37,852 nucleotides of DNA. Origin: Ferrimonas kyonanensis DSM 18153 (GTDB lineage Bacteria; Pseudomonadota; Gammaproteobacteria; Enterobacterales; Shewanellaceae). The DNA is taken from NCBI RefSeq assembly GCF_000425405.1, contig NZ_AUDJ01000041.1:1-37852 (forward strand), written 5' to 3'. This document shows positions 1 through 7,489 of the stretch, in pieces. How positions within the stretch are numbered: position 1 is the first letter of the stretch; every line of letters starts with the position of its first letter. The notes beneath the pieces are model-generated. The model was not told where the DNA came from, searched no databases, and saw only the letters and a list, made by a program, of their open reading frames with translations. A program made the position numbers and the translations under genes.

Positions 1-219
1 CCCCCAGCGGCGCAGTATCTTAAACAGCTTACTGAAGCCATAGGCCGGATAGCGCTCTACAGCCTGCTGAAGCGCCAGAATGACGGCGTCGTTCCGACTG
101 CTATTGGGTCGATAGCGATAGACCCAATCACTGATGCCAACAATCCGACAAGCTCTGCGAAGGCTGACGCCATAAGACTGCTTTGCGTAATCAACCAACT
201 GTCGTCGTATTGCAGGCAT
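1..219 (-). pseudogene. IS3-family transposase orfB, N-terminal part cut by window edge
   Basis: Reading leftward from the ATG at 217-219 gives about 73 codons beginning MPAIRRQLVDYAKQSYGV, followed by a region containing ERYPAYGFSKL. This is the characteristic N-terminal HTH_21-type region of IS3-family OrfB (the DDE integrase-like subunit). The catalytic rve domain would lie beyond the left edge. The upstream orfA is broken by a stop codon and the expected OrfA-OrfB frameshift slip site (an A run near 228-235) is one base short. The element is therefore probably dead, although this part of orfB is open. Confidence 0.75.
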
Positions 220-484
220 TACAGCTTTTTTCGATGATGTTCTTGAGGATCTTATGGTCCAGGCTGAGTTCGGCGAACATCTGCTTCATGCGCCGATTCT
301 CATCTTCCAGCACCTTCAGGCGTTTTACGTCCGAGGCTTCCATGCCGCCTTACTTGAATTTCCAGTTGTAATAGGTCGCATCGGAGATACCGTATTCACG
401 GCAGACCTCTTTGACCAGGCGGCCACCTTCAACTCCCTTCAGGATCTTAACGATCTGAGTTTCTGTATAGCGTGACTTCTTCAT
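191..484 (-). pseudogene. IS3-family transposase orfA with in-frame stop
   Basis: From the ATG at 482-484 the frame reads MKKSRYTETQIVKILKG, then REYGISDATYYNWKFK. This is the typical helix-turn-helix of IS3-family OrfA (HTH_Tnp_1). A TAA at 350-352 replaces the usual Tyr codon after WKFK. The same frame then continues with the leucine-zipper-like segment (DVKRLKVLEDENRRMKQMF) and ends at 191-193. OrfA normally binds the terminal repeats and is fused to OrfB by -1 frameshifting. A second ATG lies directly upstream at 485-487. The stop codon makes the product non-functional unless suppressed. Confidence 0.75.
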
Positions 485-551
485 CATGCGTTCTCCCTTT
501 GGCTCAGTGTAAACCGGAGAACTCTAATGTGGAATGCCCTGAGTTCAGGGG

Positions 552-1463
552 ATGTTTACACTGTCGCCAGGTCAGCGCGAACAGCTACTCAATATTCTCC
601 GCTTTGATGGCGCCTCTGCCAGCGCATTTCTCATAGAAAATCATCCAGATAGTTGTCCCCATTGCCACTCTGTTAAGTTGTGTCCTTGGGGCTCAAGCCA
701 CGGTCTTCCTCGATATCGCTGCAAGTCCTGTAGCAAAACCTTCAACCCATTAACCGGCACTCCATTGGCCCGCTAGCGGAAAAAGGAGCATTGGCTGGCG
801 TACGCTCAGTGTTTCATTGATGGCTTCACAGTCCGGCGCTCTGCAAAAGAGTGCCGAATAAACAAGAACACGGCCTTTCTCTGGCGTCACCGGTTCCTCA
901 AGTTCATTGCCAACAAACAAGCTACCCAAGAGCATGGTGAAGTTGAGGCCGATGAAACCTTCTTTCTGAAGTCTAACAAATGCCAGAGAACGTTAGAGCG
1001 ACCTGCCCGCGTCCGCGGCGGAGTAAGTAAATCCAAAGGTGGAGGAAGCGAAGACGAGGTTTCTGTACTCATTGTGCGAGACAGATCTGGGAAAACTGCG
1101 AATTTCATGCTGGAAAGACTTGATGCAAAACATGTCGGTGCCGCCCTGAGTTCGGTGTTATCGACGGATGCTTGTCTATGTACCGACAGGGCATCGGTCT
1201 ACGCTGCGTACGCGAAAAGAGCGGGAATAAAGCGTGAAACGATTAAGACATCAGGGCCAAGAAAGCGAGGGCCATTCCACATACAGAATGTGAACGCCTA
1301 CGACAGTCGGTTGAAAAGCTGAATGGTGCGTTTTCGGGGAGTCGCGACTAAATATCTGCCCAACTACTTGGGATGGCACCGAATGTTGGATCGCTATCGG
1401 TACCAATTGAATCAAAGGCAGTGCCTTAACGAAGTTGCTGGGTGGGGTGCAACAGTTACGTAA
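552..1463 (+). pseudogene. IS1595-family transposase, two premature stops
   Basis: One continuous frame from ATG 552 to TAA 1461 encodes a zinc-ribbon plus ISXO2-like transposase of about 300 codons, but it is interrupted twice. The N-terminal zinc ribbon is visible as CPHC at about residue 35 and CKSC at about residue 60. A TAG at 774-776 follows. The DDE-like region then contains EVEADETFF and CTDRASVYAAYAKRAG. A TGA at 1320-1322 stands where the family normally has Trp (SRLKS-W-M). The tail includes GVATKYLPNYLGW. The domain order and length are normal for IS1595 elements, so this is a point-mutated rather than a truncated copy. I could not identify the terminal inverted repeats with confidence. 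Confidence 0.85.
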
Positions 1464-2326
1464 GACACAGCCTAAAAAAGCGGCAACGGTTTCATTCCGC
1501 GGAACAGAGGAATCAGTCCGGTTCATAACGCGCTATCAGGGGAAAATTCGATTGTCGCGGCTGTGTCAGTTTGTAGGTGTGTCACGATCAGGTTTTTATA
1601 CCTGGAAGAAACGTTAGCCAAGTCAACGCGCCCAAACTGATTGTGTCCTGAGCACAGAAATTCAGCGACTTTTTCGTTTATCCAAAGAGCGCTACGGCAA
1701 TCCTCGAATTCATGCCCAGTTGAACGCGTGGTTCGAAAGCGAGTGGCTAAGCTGATGTGTGAGCTTAACCTTAGGTCGCGGTCTGCCGGGGGTTAATGTC
1801 AAATAAAGAAACGGCAAAAAACTTATAGGCAACAGAAAACCTGTGGCTGACTAGTGACGGCCCAACTTCTGTCAATCAGCAATCGTCCGGCGACGTAACC
1901 TACTTAAAGCACAGACGGAAATGGTACTACCTGGAGGTGATACTCCAGAAAAGTTGTTGGTTGGTCATTCAACGATAATTAAACGTCAAAATTGACCAGA
2001 GGTACCCTGGTGAAAACGCTACGCACGAAGCGGCCAAAAGAGGAATTATTGTTCCATTCAAATCGAGGAATTGAATACCTAAACTAGAACCTACAGGGTT
2101 ACTACAACCGACATGGCATCAGGCACAGGTTGCTGTATCGACAATGTCAAAGTTTCGTCATTTTTCCAAACATAGAAAGGCGAAATGTTTCAGGGGGCTC
2201 GATTCCGAGATCATTGGAAATTTAGAGACGAACTGGCTAACTACCTTGAACAGCTCTATAATTGCTGTCGATTATCAAGCCTAGGCTACCAAAGCTCGCG
2301 GCAGCTTGAGAAACTGGCGGAATAAC
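1435..2326 (+). pseudogene. Heavily decayed IS3-family orfB relic
   Basis: Pieces of an IS3-type OrfB appear in order but in shifting frames. The HTH part (FITRYQGKIRLSRLC, then VSRSGFYTWKKR) ends at a TAG at about 1615-1617. The same frame continues with LFRLSKERYGNPRIHAQLNAW. Then come RKRVAKLMCELNLRSRSA, the first Asp box region GDVTYLKHRRKWYYL at about 1890-1935, ELLFHSNRGIEYLN at about 2040-2085 (second Asp region), and a C-terminal LSSLGYQSSRQLEKLAE. Numerous stops and frameshifts separate the pieces. The relic overlaps the end of the IS1595 copy, so this region has taken several insertions. Confidence 0.75.
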
Positions 2327-2936
2327 AAATCCGAGCCTACTTTCTCTGGTCATGATAATATTTAATTATTCTATGGCCCCACTTCTAGTTTCACTTACAT
2401 TAATGATGCAGAAATGTAACATGCTCAAAACCAAAAACGACTATCACGACACTTTAAACTAAGCACTCGGACTTTGCATAATTTTCTAACTTTACTACAT
2501 GATTTACATCAATGGTAGTACTACTCACCATCAATACAGAACTAAATTTAAATAAATTTTTACAGATTTACCCACCACGTTAAACATGGTTAAGCAGACA
2601 CTATCAGAAAGATTCATCAACTTCAAAATTTATGACTGGAATTTAACTTATCGTATAAATAATGTTTTGATTAAATACACTATAAATTGAGAAAAACTAA
2701 AATTTAATAAATCATCATCCATTTCAAATTTGATCATTGATATGGAATCACTAATGTTATTTTTTGAAAAATCAATATCACTGCATGCTGTTTTGTCTTG
2801 ATATTCATCTTTGCTTTTTTCTAATCTATTCAAAACATTAACCTCTAATCAACAGCAATAATCAAATCAAAACATTAGTAAGTAAAACTAATACGTTTCA
2901 ATTGTTACTTGAACCGAATCTTATCTATAAATGAAT
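2327..2936. other. AT-rich gap, no convincing gene
   Basis: About 600 bases of AT-rich sequence between the IS graveyard and the marR-like gene. The only candidate is a 61-codon minus-strand frame at 2648-2833 starting with TTG (MNRLEKSKDEYQDK...). It has an AGAGG about 9 bases upstream but no recognisable family. It could be a small gene or chance. The AT-richness resembles the neighbouring marR and exporter genes and suggests a common acquired segment. Confidence 0.4.
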
Positions 2937-3446
2937 TCACTCAAAGCGAGTCATCCACTTCTTCAATAAAGCGTTTAGCTCATTTTGCTCATCATCATCC
3001 AATGGGTTATAAATACTATTTAACACTTCAAAATATAGAGGCATCCCTTTCTTTATTAACATTAGACCAGAATCTGACAACTCAATAAATACGCAGCGTC
3101 TATCCTCATTGCTATTCTCACGAAGGATTAAACCTTTCTGTTCGAGTTTATCTAGCCTGTTTGTCATCGCTCCTGATGTTAATAGAGTCTGCTTTATCAA
3201 ATCACTAGGCATAAGCCTAAAAGGTGCTCCATTACGATAAAGAGTGGCAAGCACATCGAACTCGCCAGAGTTTATTCCAATTCTCTTATATACAGCTAGA
3301 CGCTGCATGTCCAAGTGCTTATTTAACCGTGAAAACCTCCCGATTATCTCAACTAGCTCATGACTAAATCCAGAATGATTTTCTTTCCATTGTTGAGATA
3401 TCTTATCAATATGATCGTGATTTTTACTCATGCTCTTTACGCTCAT
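2937..3446 (-). CDS. MarR-family transcriptional regulator
   Basis: A 169-residue protein of usual length for MarR/EmrR/HpaR-type winged-helix repressors. The wing-helix core is visible: GINSGEFDVLATLYRNG, then LTSGAMTNRLDKLEQKGLI (recognition helix), then the wing ENSNEDRRCVFIELSDSG at about residues 105-125. Such dimers bind a 15-20 bp palindrome and are released by small aromatic or lipophilic ligands. It is transcribed divergently from a DMT-type exporter, the classic arrangement for a regulator controlling an adjacent efflux gene. A perfect 7-2-7 palindrome lies in the shared intergenic region (3565-3580). Its ligand cannot be read from sequence. MSKN at residue 6 is an alternative start. 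Confidence 0.9.
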   Translation of the reverse strand: MSVKSMSKNHDHIDKISQQWKENHSGFSHELVEIIGRFSRLNKHLDMQRLAVYKRIGINSGEFDVLATLYRNGAPFRLMPSDLIKQTLLTSGAMTNRLDKLEQKGLILRENSNEDRRCVFIELSDSGLMLIKKGMPLYFEVLNSIYNPLDDDEQNELNALLKKWMTRFE

Positions 3447-3564
3447 TAGTTCTTTAACCTAGCTTTACATGGAAGGTAATATACACCTATCGTCGATGAA
3501 ATATGCCTAAACACACGCAACAACATGTGACTACATCAAACCCAATAAAATGGAATCCGATTTT

Positions 3565-3580
3565 TGAAGTCACGACTTCA
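3565..3580. promoter_or_regulatory. Perfect palindrome, candidate MarR operator
   Basis: TGAAGTCACGACTTCA is a perfect inverted repeat (7-bp arms, 2-bp centre) in the intergenic region between the divergent marR-like and eamA-like genes. Size and position match operators of MarR-family proteins. The link to this particular regulator is inferred from position only. Confidence 0.5.
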
Positions 3581-3872
3581 TCATATTGTTACAAATTGTG
3601 TTGGTCAAGGGTAGATTGCACCCAAGAACCGACTTAGAAGCCATCACGAAAATCAAGTGCAAAATACCAGCTCTACACTAACAGAAGCACATGCATCAGC
3701 AGAAGCATAATTATTGCTACCACCTACAAATTTCAGGCACTTACGTATAAGGCTAGTACCTAATCCGACGTATCAAGTTGAGCCTGTCACACAATCTTTT
3801 GGTATAAGAACTTTACCTTCAAATTATCTTGATGTAAAGTTACTTTCCATCAAGACATCGAGGATTTTTGAT

Positions 3873-4766
3873 TTGAGAGTTTTCATTGCACTTTTAGGCC
3901 CGCTGCTGTGGGGGACAACTTACGCAACTGTATCGGCTTTTTTTGCTGATTGGTCTCCTTACGCCTTAGCAGCATGGCGCGCTTTACCAGCTGGTATTTT
4001 ACTGCTGTTAGTTAAACCTAGCTTGCCAAAAATTTCTGAAGTTCCTACTTTGTTAATAATCGGATTTATTAATATAACATTGTTTTTTAGCTTACTATTT
4101 GCAAGTGCAATGCAATTGCCGAGTGCATTGGTAGGGGTTGGAATGATTACTCTCCCAGTCATCGGTTTAGTTGTAGTAATTTTAGTTCACAAAAATCAAC
4201 CCAGTACTATACAGATTTTATCAGCAGTGATTTTGCTTTTCTGTTCATCCTATTTGTTTAGTTCATCTAAAAGTGATATCAGTGTATCTTCAGTGCTTTA
4301 TTTGATTGCAGCAATGGCAGTCCTAATTTTCGGCAGCATCATAACAAAATCCGCAATGAAGAAGGTTGACTGGTGGAAATTACTCACCTGGAAGTTAATC
4401 TTTGGTGGAATAATGTTACTACCATTTGCTTATTGGCAACAATATTTAAGTGGATCTCATTATCCCGACCCATTTTCATTATCATTTTCTCAATTAGCGG
4501 CATTGATTTGGCTAATCATTGGAGTGACATCTGTTAGTTATGGAGCCTATGTTTACTCAATACCCAGGATAAGTACAAGTGAACTCAGTTTTTTTGGAAC
4601 TTTAAATCCAATTCTTGCAATGGTGTTAGGCGCTACAGTCATGGGGGATGATTTTAGTGCTGTTCAAATATCCATAATGGTGGTAATGATAAGTTCAAAT
4701 TTGGCTGCACAGTTATATGAAAGGCGACTGAATCAACGTTCGGAGCAGACTATTATTTCATACTAA
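3873..4766 (+). CDS. EamA/DMT-superfamily transporter
   Basis: The frame is open from 3714, but I favour the TTG at 3873, which has AGGA about 9 bases upstream and gives a 297-residue protein, the usual length for EamA proteins. Translation shows about ten hydrophobic helices in two EamA repeats. The first begins LLGPLLWGTTYATVSAFF, the usual PxxWGxxY entry signature. The second contains LIWLIIGVTSVSYGAYVYS and ends with LGATVMGDD (the conserved glycine/glutamate loop). These inner-membrane carriers export metabolites, amino acids or drugs. Together with the divergent MarR regulator it likely forms an inducible efflux pair. AT-rich composition suggests horizontal acquisition. Substrate unknown. 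Confidence 0.85.
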   Translation: MRVFIALLGPLLWGTTYATVSAFFADWSPYALAAWRALPAGILLLLVKPSLPKISEVPTLLIIGFINITLFFSLLFASAMQLPSALVGVGMITLPVIGLVVVILVHKNQPSTIQILSAVILLFCSSYLFSSSKSDISVSSVLYLIAAMAVLIFGSIITKSAMKKVDWWKLLTWKLIFGGIMLLPFAYWQQYLSGSHYPDPFSLSFSQLAALIWLIIGVTSVSYGAYVYSIPRISTSELSFFGTLNPILAMVLGATVMGDDFSAVQISIMVVMISSNLAAQLYERRLNQRSEQTIISY

Positions 4767-5239
4767 TTATAAGAGTTTGTTCTTTACAGTTAATGGCAGT
4801 GTGAACAGAATGTGGGGCATTCTCTATACTTAACCAGTGGCTTACGTCGTTTGCGTATTCCACTCAGGGACTTCGTTTAGACTATGGTTTATTGATGCGT
4901 TCATATGATTCCGCTATCAATAGACACAGTACTGTCCATGCCGGACCCTAAAAGGCCGGCTTAGACACCCTGATGAGCAACTTTTGACAAATCAATGTTC
5001 GGCGTTTTACCTTGCTAACATTTTCGGGTTTGGTTATCCGCGTGGTGTTGCTGATCAATTCATTCTCTAGATGGGCTTTCCTAGGTTTAATTGACTATCT
5101 GACGGAAAGGCTTACGTGAGTGTTATAACGTTGTTTGTTTATGGCTTTGACACAAGCCAACGCTTCACAGACCTGTGCATCATAATCACGAAGGCTGAGC
5201 TTAGAACTAATAAATTACTTGTAACGATACATCGCTGTC
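4767..5239. other. Intergenic region with coding-like debris
   Basis: No intact gene. A short stretch near 5046-5119 translates to a protein-like fragment (RWAFLGLIDYLTERLT, then stop) without a usable start. It may be the tail of a deleted gene, but I cannot identify it. The stretch ends at the terminator at 5240-5280. Confidence 0.35.
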
Positions 5240-5280
5240 AAAGACAACGACCTCTAGTGAGAGTTGTTGTCCTTTTTTTC
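5240..5280 (+). terminator. Rho-independent terminator
   Basis: A stem GACAACGACCTCT / AGAGTTGTTGTC with loop AGTG and one bulge is followed by CCTTTTTTTC. It points rightward and insulates the ammonia-lyase-like gene from upstream transcription. It also argues against the 98-codon frame that runs through it being a real gene. Confidence 0.75.
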
Positions 5281-5474
5281 ACTAGATCAGTTCACCATCT
5301 TTCAGTGCTCGAACCACTACACTTTGTAGATGACCTTCTTCCCAATGTCCGGCGTATGAACGCGGTGGAATGCAAGATTTTAATGGCGATACATTTTGTA
5401 TCTCGCTCTTAATTTTACAACATTCCGAAAATCACGAAATAACGTTTGTAGTTCACGGGATACAGTTTTTAATT

Positions 5475-5488
5475 CACGAGTTATCGTG
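5475..5488. promoter_or_regulatory. Inverted repeat, candidate activator site
   Basis: CACGA-GTTA-TCGTG lies about 55 bases upstream of the sigma-54-type promoter. A related half (TTCACGGGATA) lies about 24 bases further upstream. The position suits an enhancer-binding protein. The assignment is inferred. Confidence 0.4.
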
Positions 5489-5539
5489 GTTTTGGGTCAC
5501 CTTTAACAAAAATAGTCACTAAAGCCCTGAATAATAAGG

Positions 5540-5556
5540 TTGGCATACAGCTTGCA
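5540..5556 (+). promoter_or_regulatory. Sigma-54 (RpoN) promoter
   Basis: TTGGCATACAGCTTGCA matches the -24/-12 consensus YTGGCAYR-N4-TTGCW, with GG and GC exactly 12 bases apart. The predicted start of transcription is near 5567, leaving a short leader before the ATG at 5607. RpoN promoters are strictly dependent on an ATP-driven activator, which implies that the downstream exported enzyme is made only under a specific signal. Confidence 0.7.
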
Positions 5557-5606
5557 GAGATATCTCCGAAGTGAAAATGATATACAACGTGAATTAGGAA
5601 TAATAA

Positions 5607-7262
5607 ATGAAAATATTAAATAAAATAACTGTTGCCCTTGCAGCCTCTATTCTATCCGGAAATGTTTTAGCTGCAAATGTCATTGAGCTCACCGGGAATA
5701 AGCTCACAATTGACCAGATCTATAAGATTGGTCAAGGGGAAGCGAATGTCGCTACCTCCAAGTTGGGTCTTAAACGTGCAAAGCGGGGTTATGACGTCCT
5801 CATTGGGTCTGCTAAGCAGGGCATGGGTGTCTATGGTCTGACAGTAGGCGTAGGCTGGAACAAGGATCAGCCAGTTTTCGGGAAAGACGGTAAGTTGAGC
5901 CCTGAATTGCTGTCACTGTCTAAGACATTCAACCGTGATTTAGTCTATGCCCACAGTGCAGCTGTTGGTCCTTATATGCCAAAGGAATTGGTCCGTATGG
6001 CCTTGGTGATCCGCTTGAATCAGTATTTAACGGGTCACATAGGTGTTCAGGCTGACATTATTGACATGTATAAGACTTTTCTTAACCACGATATTGTCCC
6101 CCTTATTCCTGAGCGAGGTACTGTAGGTACTGCTGATATCCTTCCTGGAGCTCATATAGCTCTCGCCATGATCGGAGAGTGGGACGTCTACTACAAAGGT
6201 AAGCGCCGCGATGCTAAAGAAGTGATGAAAGAACTTGGAATTAAGCCCTTGCAGTTAATGGGTAAAGACGCTCTCTCAATTTTCTCCAACAACGCTTTGG
6301 CTGTAGCCTATGCCACGGATGTAGCATATCGAGCAGAACACCTCCTTGAGGTTGCCCCTCAAATGGTAGGCATGAGTCTAGAAGCCCTAAATGGCAATGT
6401 GTCCCCTTACCTGGAGCAAACTGTAGTAAATCGTCCTATGCCTCACGTTAAAGAAGTTGCCGGAGACGTAACTGCTATGTGGCAAGGGTCATATCTGTGG
6501 CAGGAAAATGAGCAGCGAGCCCTACAAGATCCCCTAGCCTTGCGTGGCTCTCAGTGGGCTATTGCGGCAGCACGAGATGAACTCGATGGCCTAAAAGGCT
6601 TGCTCAACATCCACTACAATTCGTCTGATGACAATCCATCCATTGTTTTAAACGCTGAGGCTGCTCGTTTACAGAGTCCCGATGCTCCGCGGGTTAAACA
6701 TTACTTCGTAGATCAAGGTAATATTCAGGGCGCAGTCTTTTCGTCCTCCAACTTTGAGCCTGTGCAGTTAGCGCTCCGTGTCGAGGGTCTGACCGTAGCT
6801 TTGGCCCACGTAAGTCGTGACGCCGTGTACCGCACCCTGAAACTGTCTGATCCCCACTTCACTCACTTGACCCGCTTCCTGAATGCTCCTGAAAACCATG
6901 GTCATGGCTTTGGGGCTATCCAGAAGGTACCAGTAGGTCTATTTACTGAGATCCGTAGCCTGGTTAACCCTGTATCCTTGGACGGTATGGCTGTTGCTGG
7001 TTACATTGAGGATACTTACAGCAATATGATTCTAGCGAGTCAACATGCTGAAAAGGTCATCGATAATACCTACTACATTCTAGGCGTAGAGCTCATGCAT
7101 AGCTCTCAGGGCATTGACATCAGGAAAAGGGCTGGAACACCAATCGGTAAGAAGACTAATAAGATTATGAAAGACTATAGGAAGGTAGTTAAATTCGTGG
7201 ATAAAGACCGCCCATTCACTGTGGATATTGAGGCATCTAAGCGTTTCGTAACACATTTATAA
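5607..7262 (+). CDS. Exported HAL/PAL-family ammonia-lyase-like protein lacking the MIO triad
   Basis: A 551-residue protein with a clear Sec signal peptide (MKILNKITVALAASILSGNVLA, cut before ANVI). The rest aligns by eye with the aromatic amino acid lyase family: catalytic-loop Tyr in VYGLTVGVG (Y76), QDPLALRG (Q307, R313), DDNPSIVL (DNP, 342-344) and GNIQG. In the family the cofactor MIO forms from Ala-Ser-Gly in GSVGASGDLAP. Here the segment is GTVGTADILPGAH (171-183) with no Ser-Gly and one residue fewer, so normal MIO cannot form. The Tyr of the usual QDxYSLR motif is also Leu. It may be a MIO-independent lyase (ergothionase-like enzymes are one possibility) or a non-lyase. AGGA lies 7 bases before the ATG. 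It stands alone behind a sigma-54 promoter. Confidence 0.8.
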   Translation: MKILNKITVALAASILSGNVLAANVIELTGNKLTIDQIYKIGQGEANVATSKLGLKRAKRGYDVLIGSAKQGMGVYGLTVGVGWNKDQPVFGKDGKLSPELLSLSKTFNRDLVYAHSAAVGPYMPKELVRMALVIRLNQYLTGHIGVQADIIDMYKTFLNHDIVPLIPERGTVGTADILPGAHIALAMIGEWDVYYKGKRRDAKEVMKELGIKPLQLMGKDALSIFSNNALAVAYATDVAYRAEHLLEVAPQMVGMSLEALNGNVSPYLEQTVVNRPMPHVKEVAGDVTAMWQGSYLWQENEQRALQDPLALRGSQWAIAAARDELDGLKGLLNIHYNSSDDNPSIVLNAEAARLQSPDAPRVKHYFVDQGNIQGAVFSSSNFEPVQLALRVEGLTVALAHVSRDAVYRTLKLSDPHFTHLTRFLNAPENHGHGFGAIQKVPVGLFTEIRSLVNPVSLDGMAVAGYIEDTYSNMILASQHAEKVIDNTYYILGVELMHSSQGIDIRKRAGTPIGKKTNKIMKDYRKVVKFVDKDRPFTVDIEASKRFVTHL

Positions 7263-7284
7263 TCGAACTTTTGCTTCAGCTCTT

Positions 7285-7317
7285 GAGGCTCAAACACTTC
7301 TGGGCCTCACCTTTTTT
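7285..7317 (+). terminator. Terminator of the ammonia-lyase-like gene
   Basis: GAGGC and GCCTC arms with an approximately 14-base loop are followed by ACCTTTTTTC, about 25 bases after the stop codon. The stem is short, so strength is uncertain. Confidence 0.5.
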
Positions 7318-7489
7318 CATTGCATTGGAATAGTCTGCACAGTCGGCAATTTTAAGCCACTCTCATAGCCTGTATCTTAAGCACTCAGGTGTTACTAAAC
7401 AGGCTCCATGCTTTTCACCTGCTGAGCTCGGTAGCAGTTTGTCTCGATGAAGTTAATTACGCAACTCAAACAAAATGACGGAAACTCTG

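Noticed and set aside
2648-2833. 61-codon minus-strand gene
   Set aside because: TTG start, AT-rich random-like composition and no family; mentioned only in the gap entry.
5116-5412. 98-codon plus-strand gene
   Set aside because: It runs straight through a strong terminator hairpin, has no ribosome-binding site and shows no protein-like pattern.
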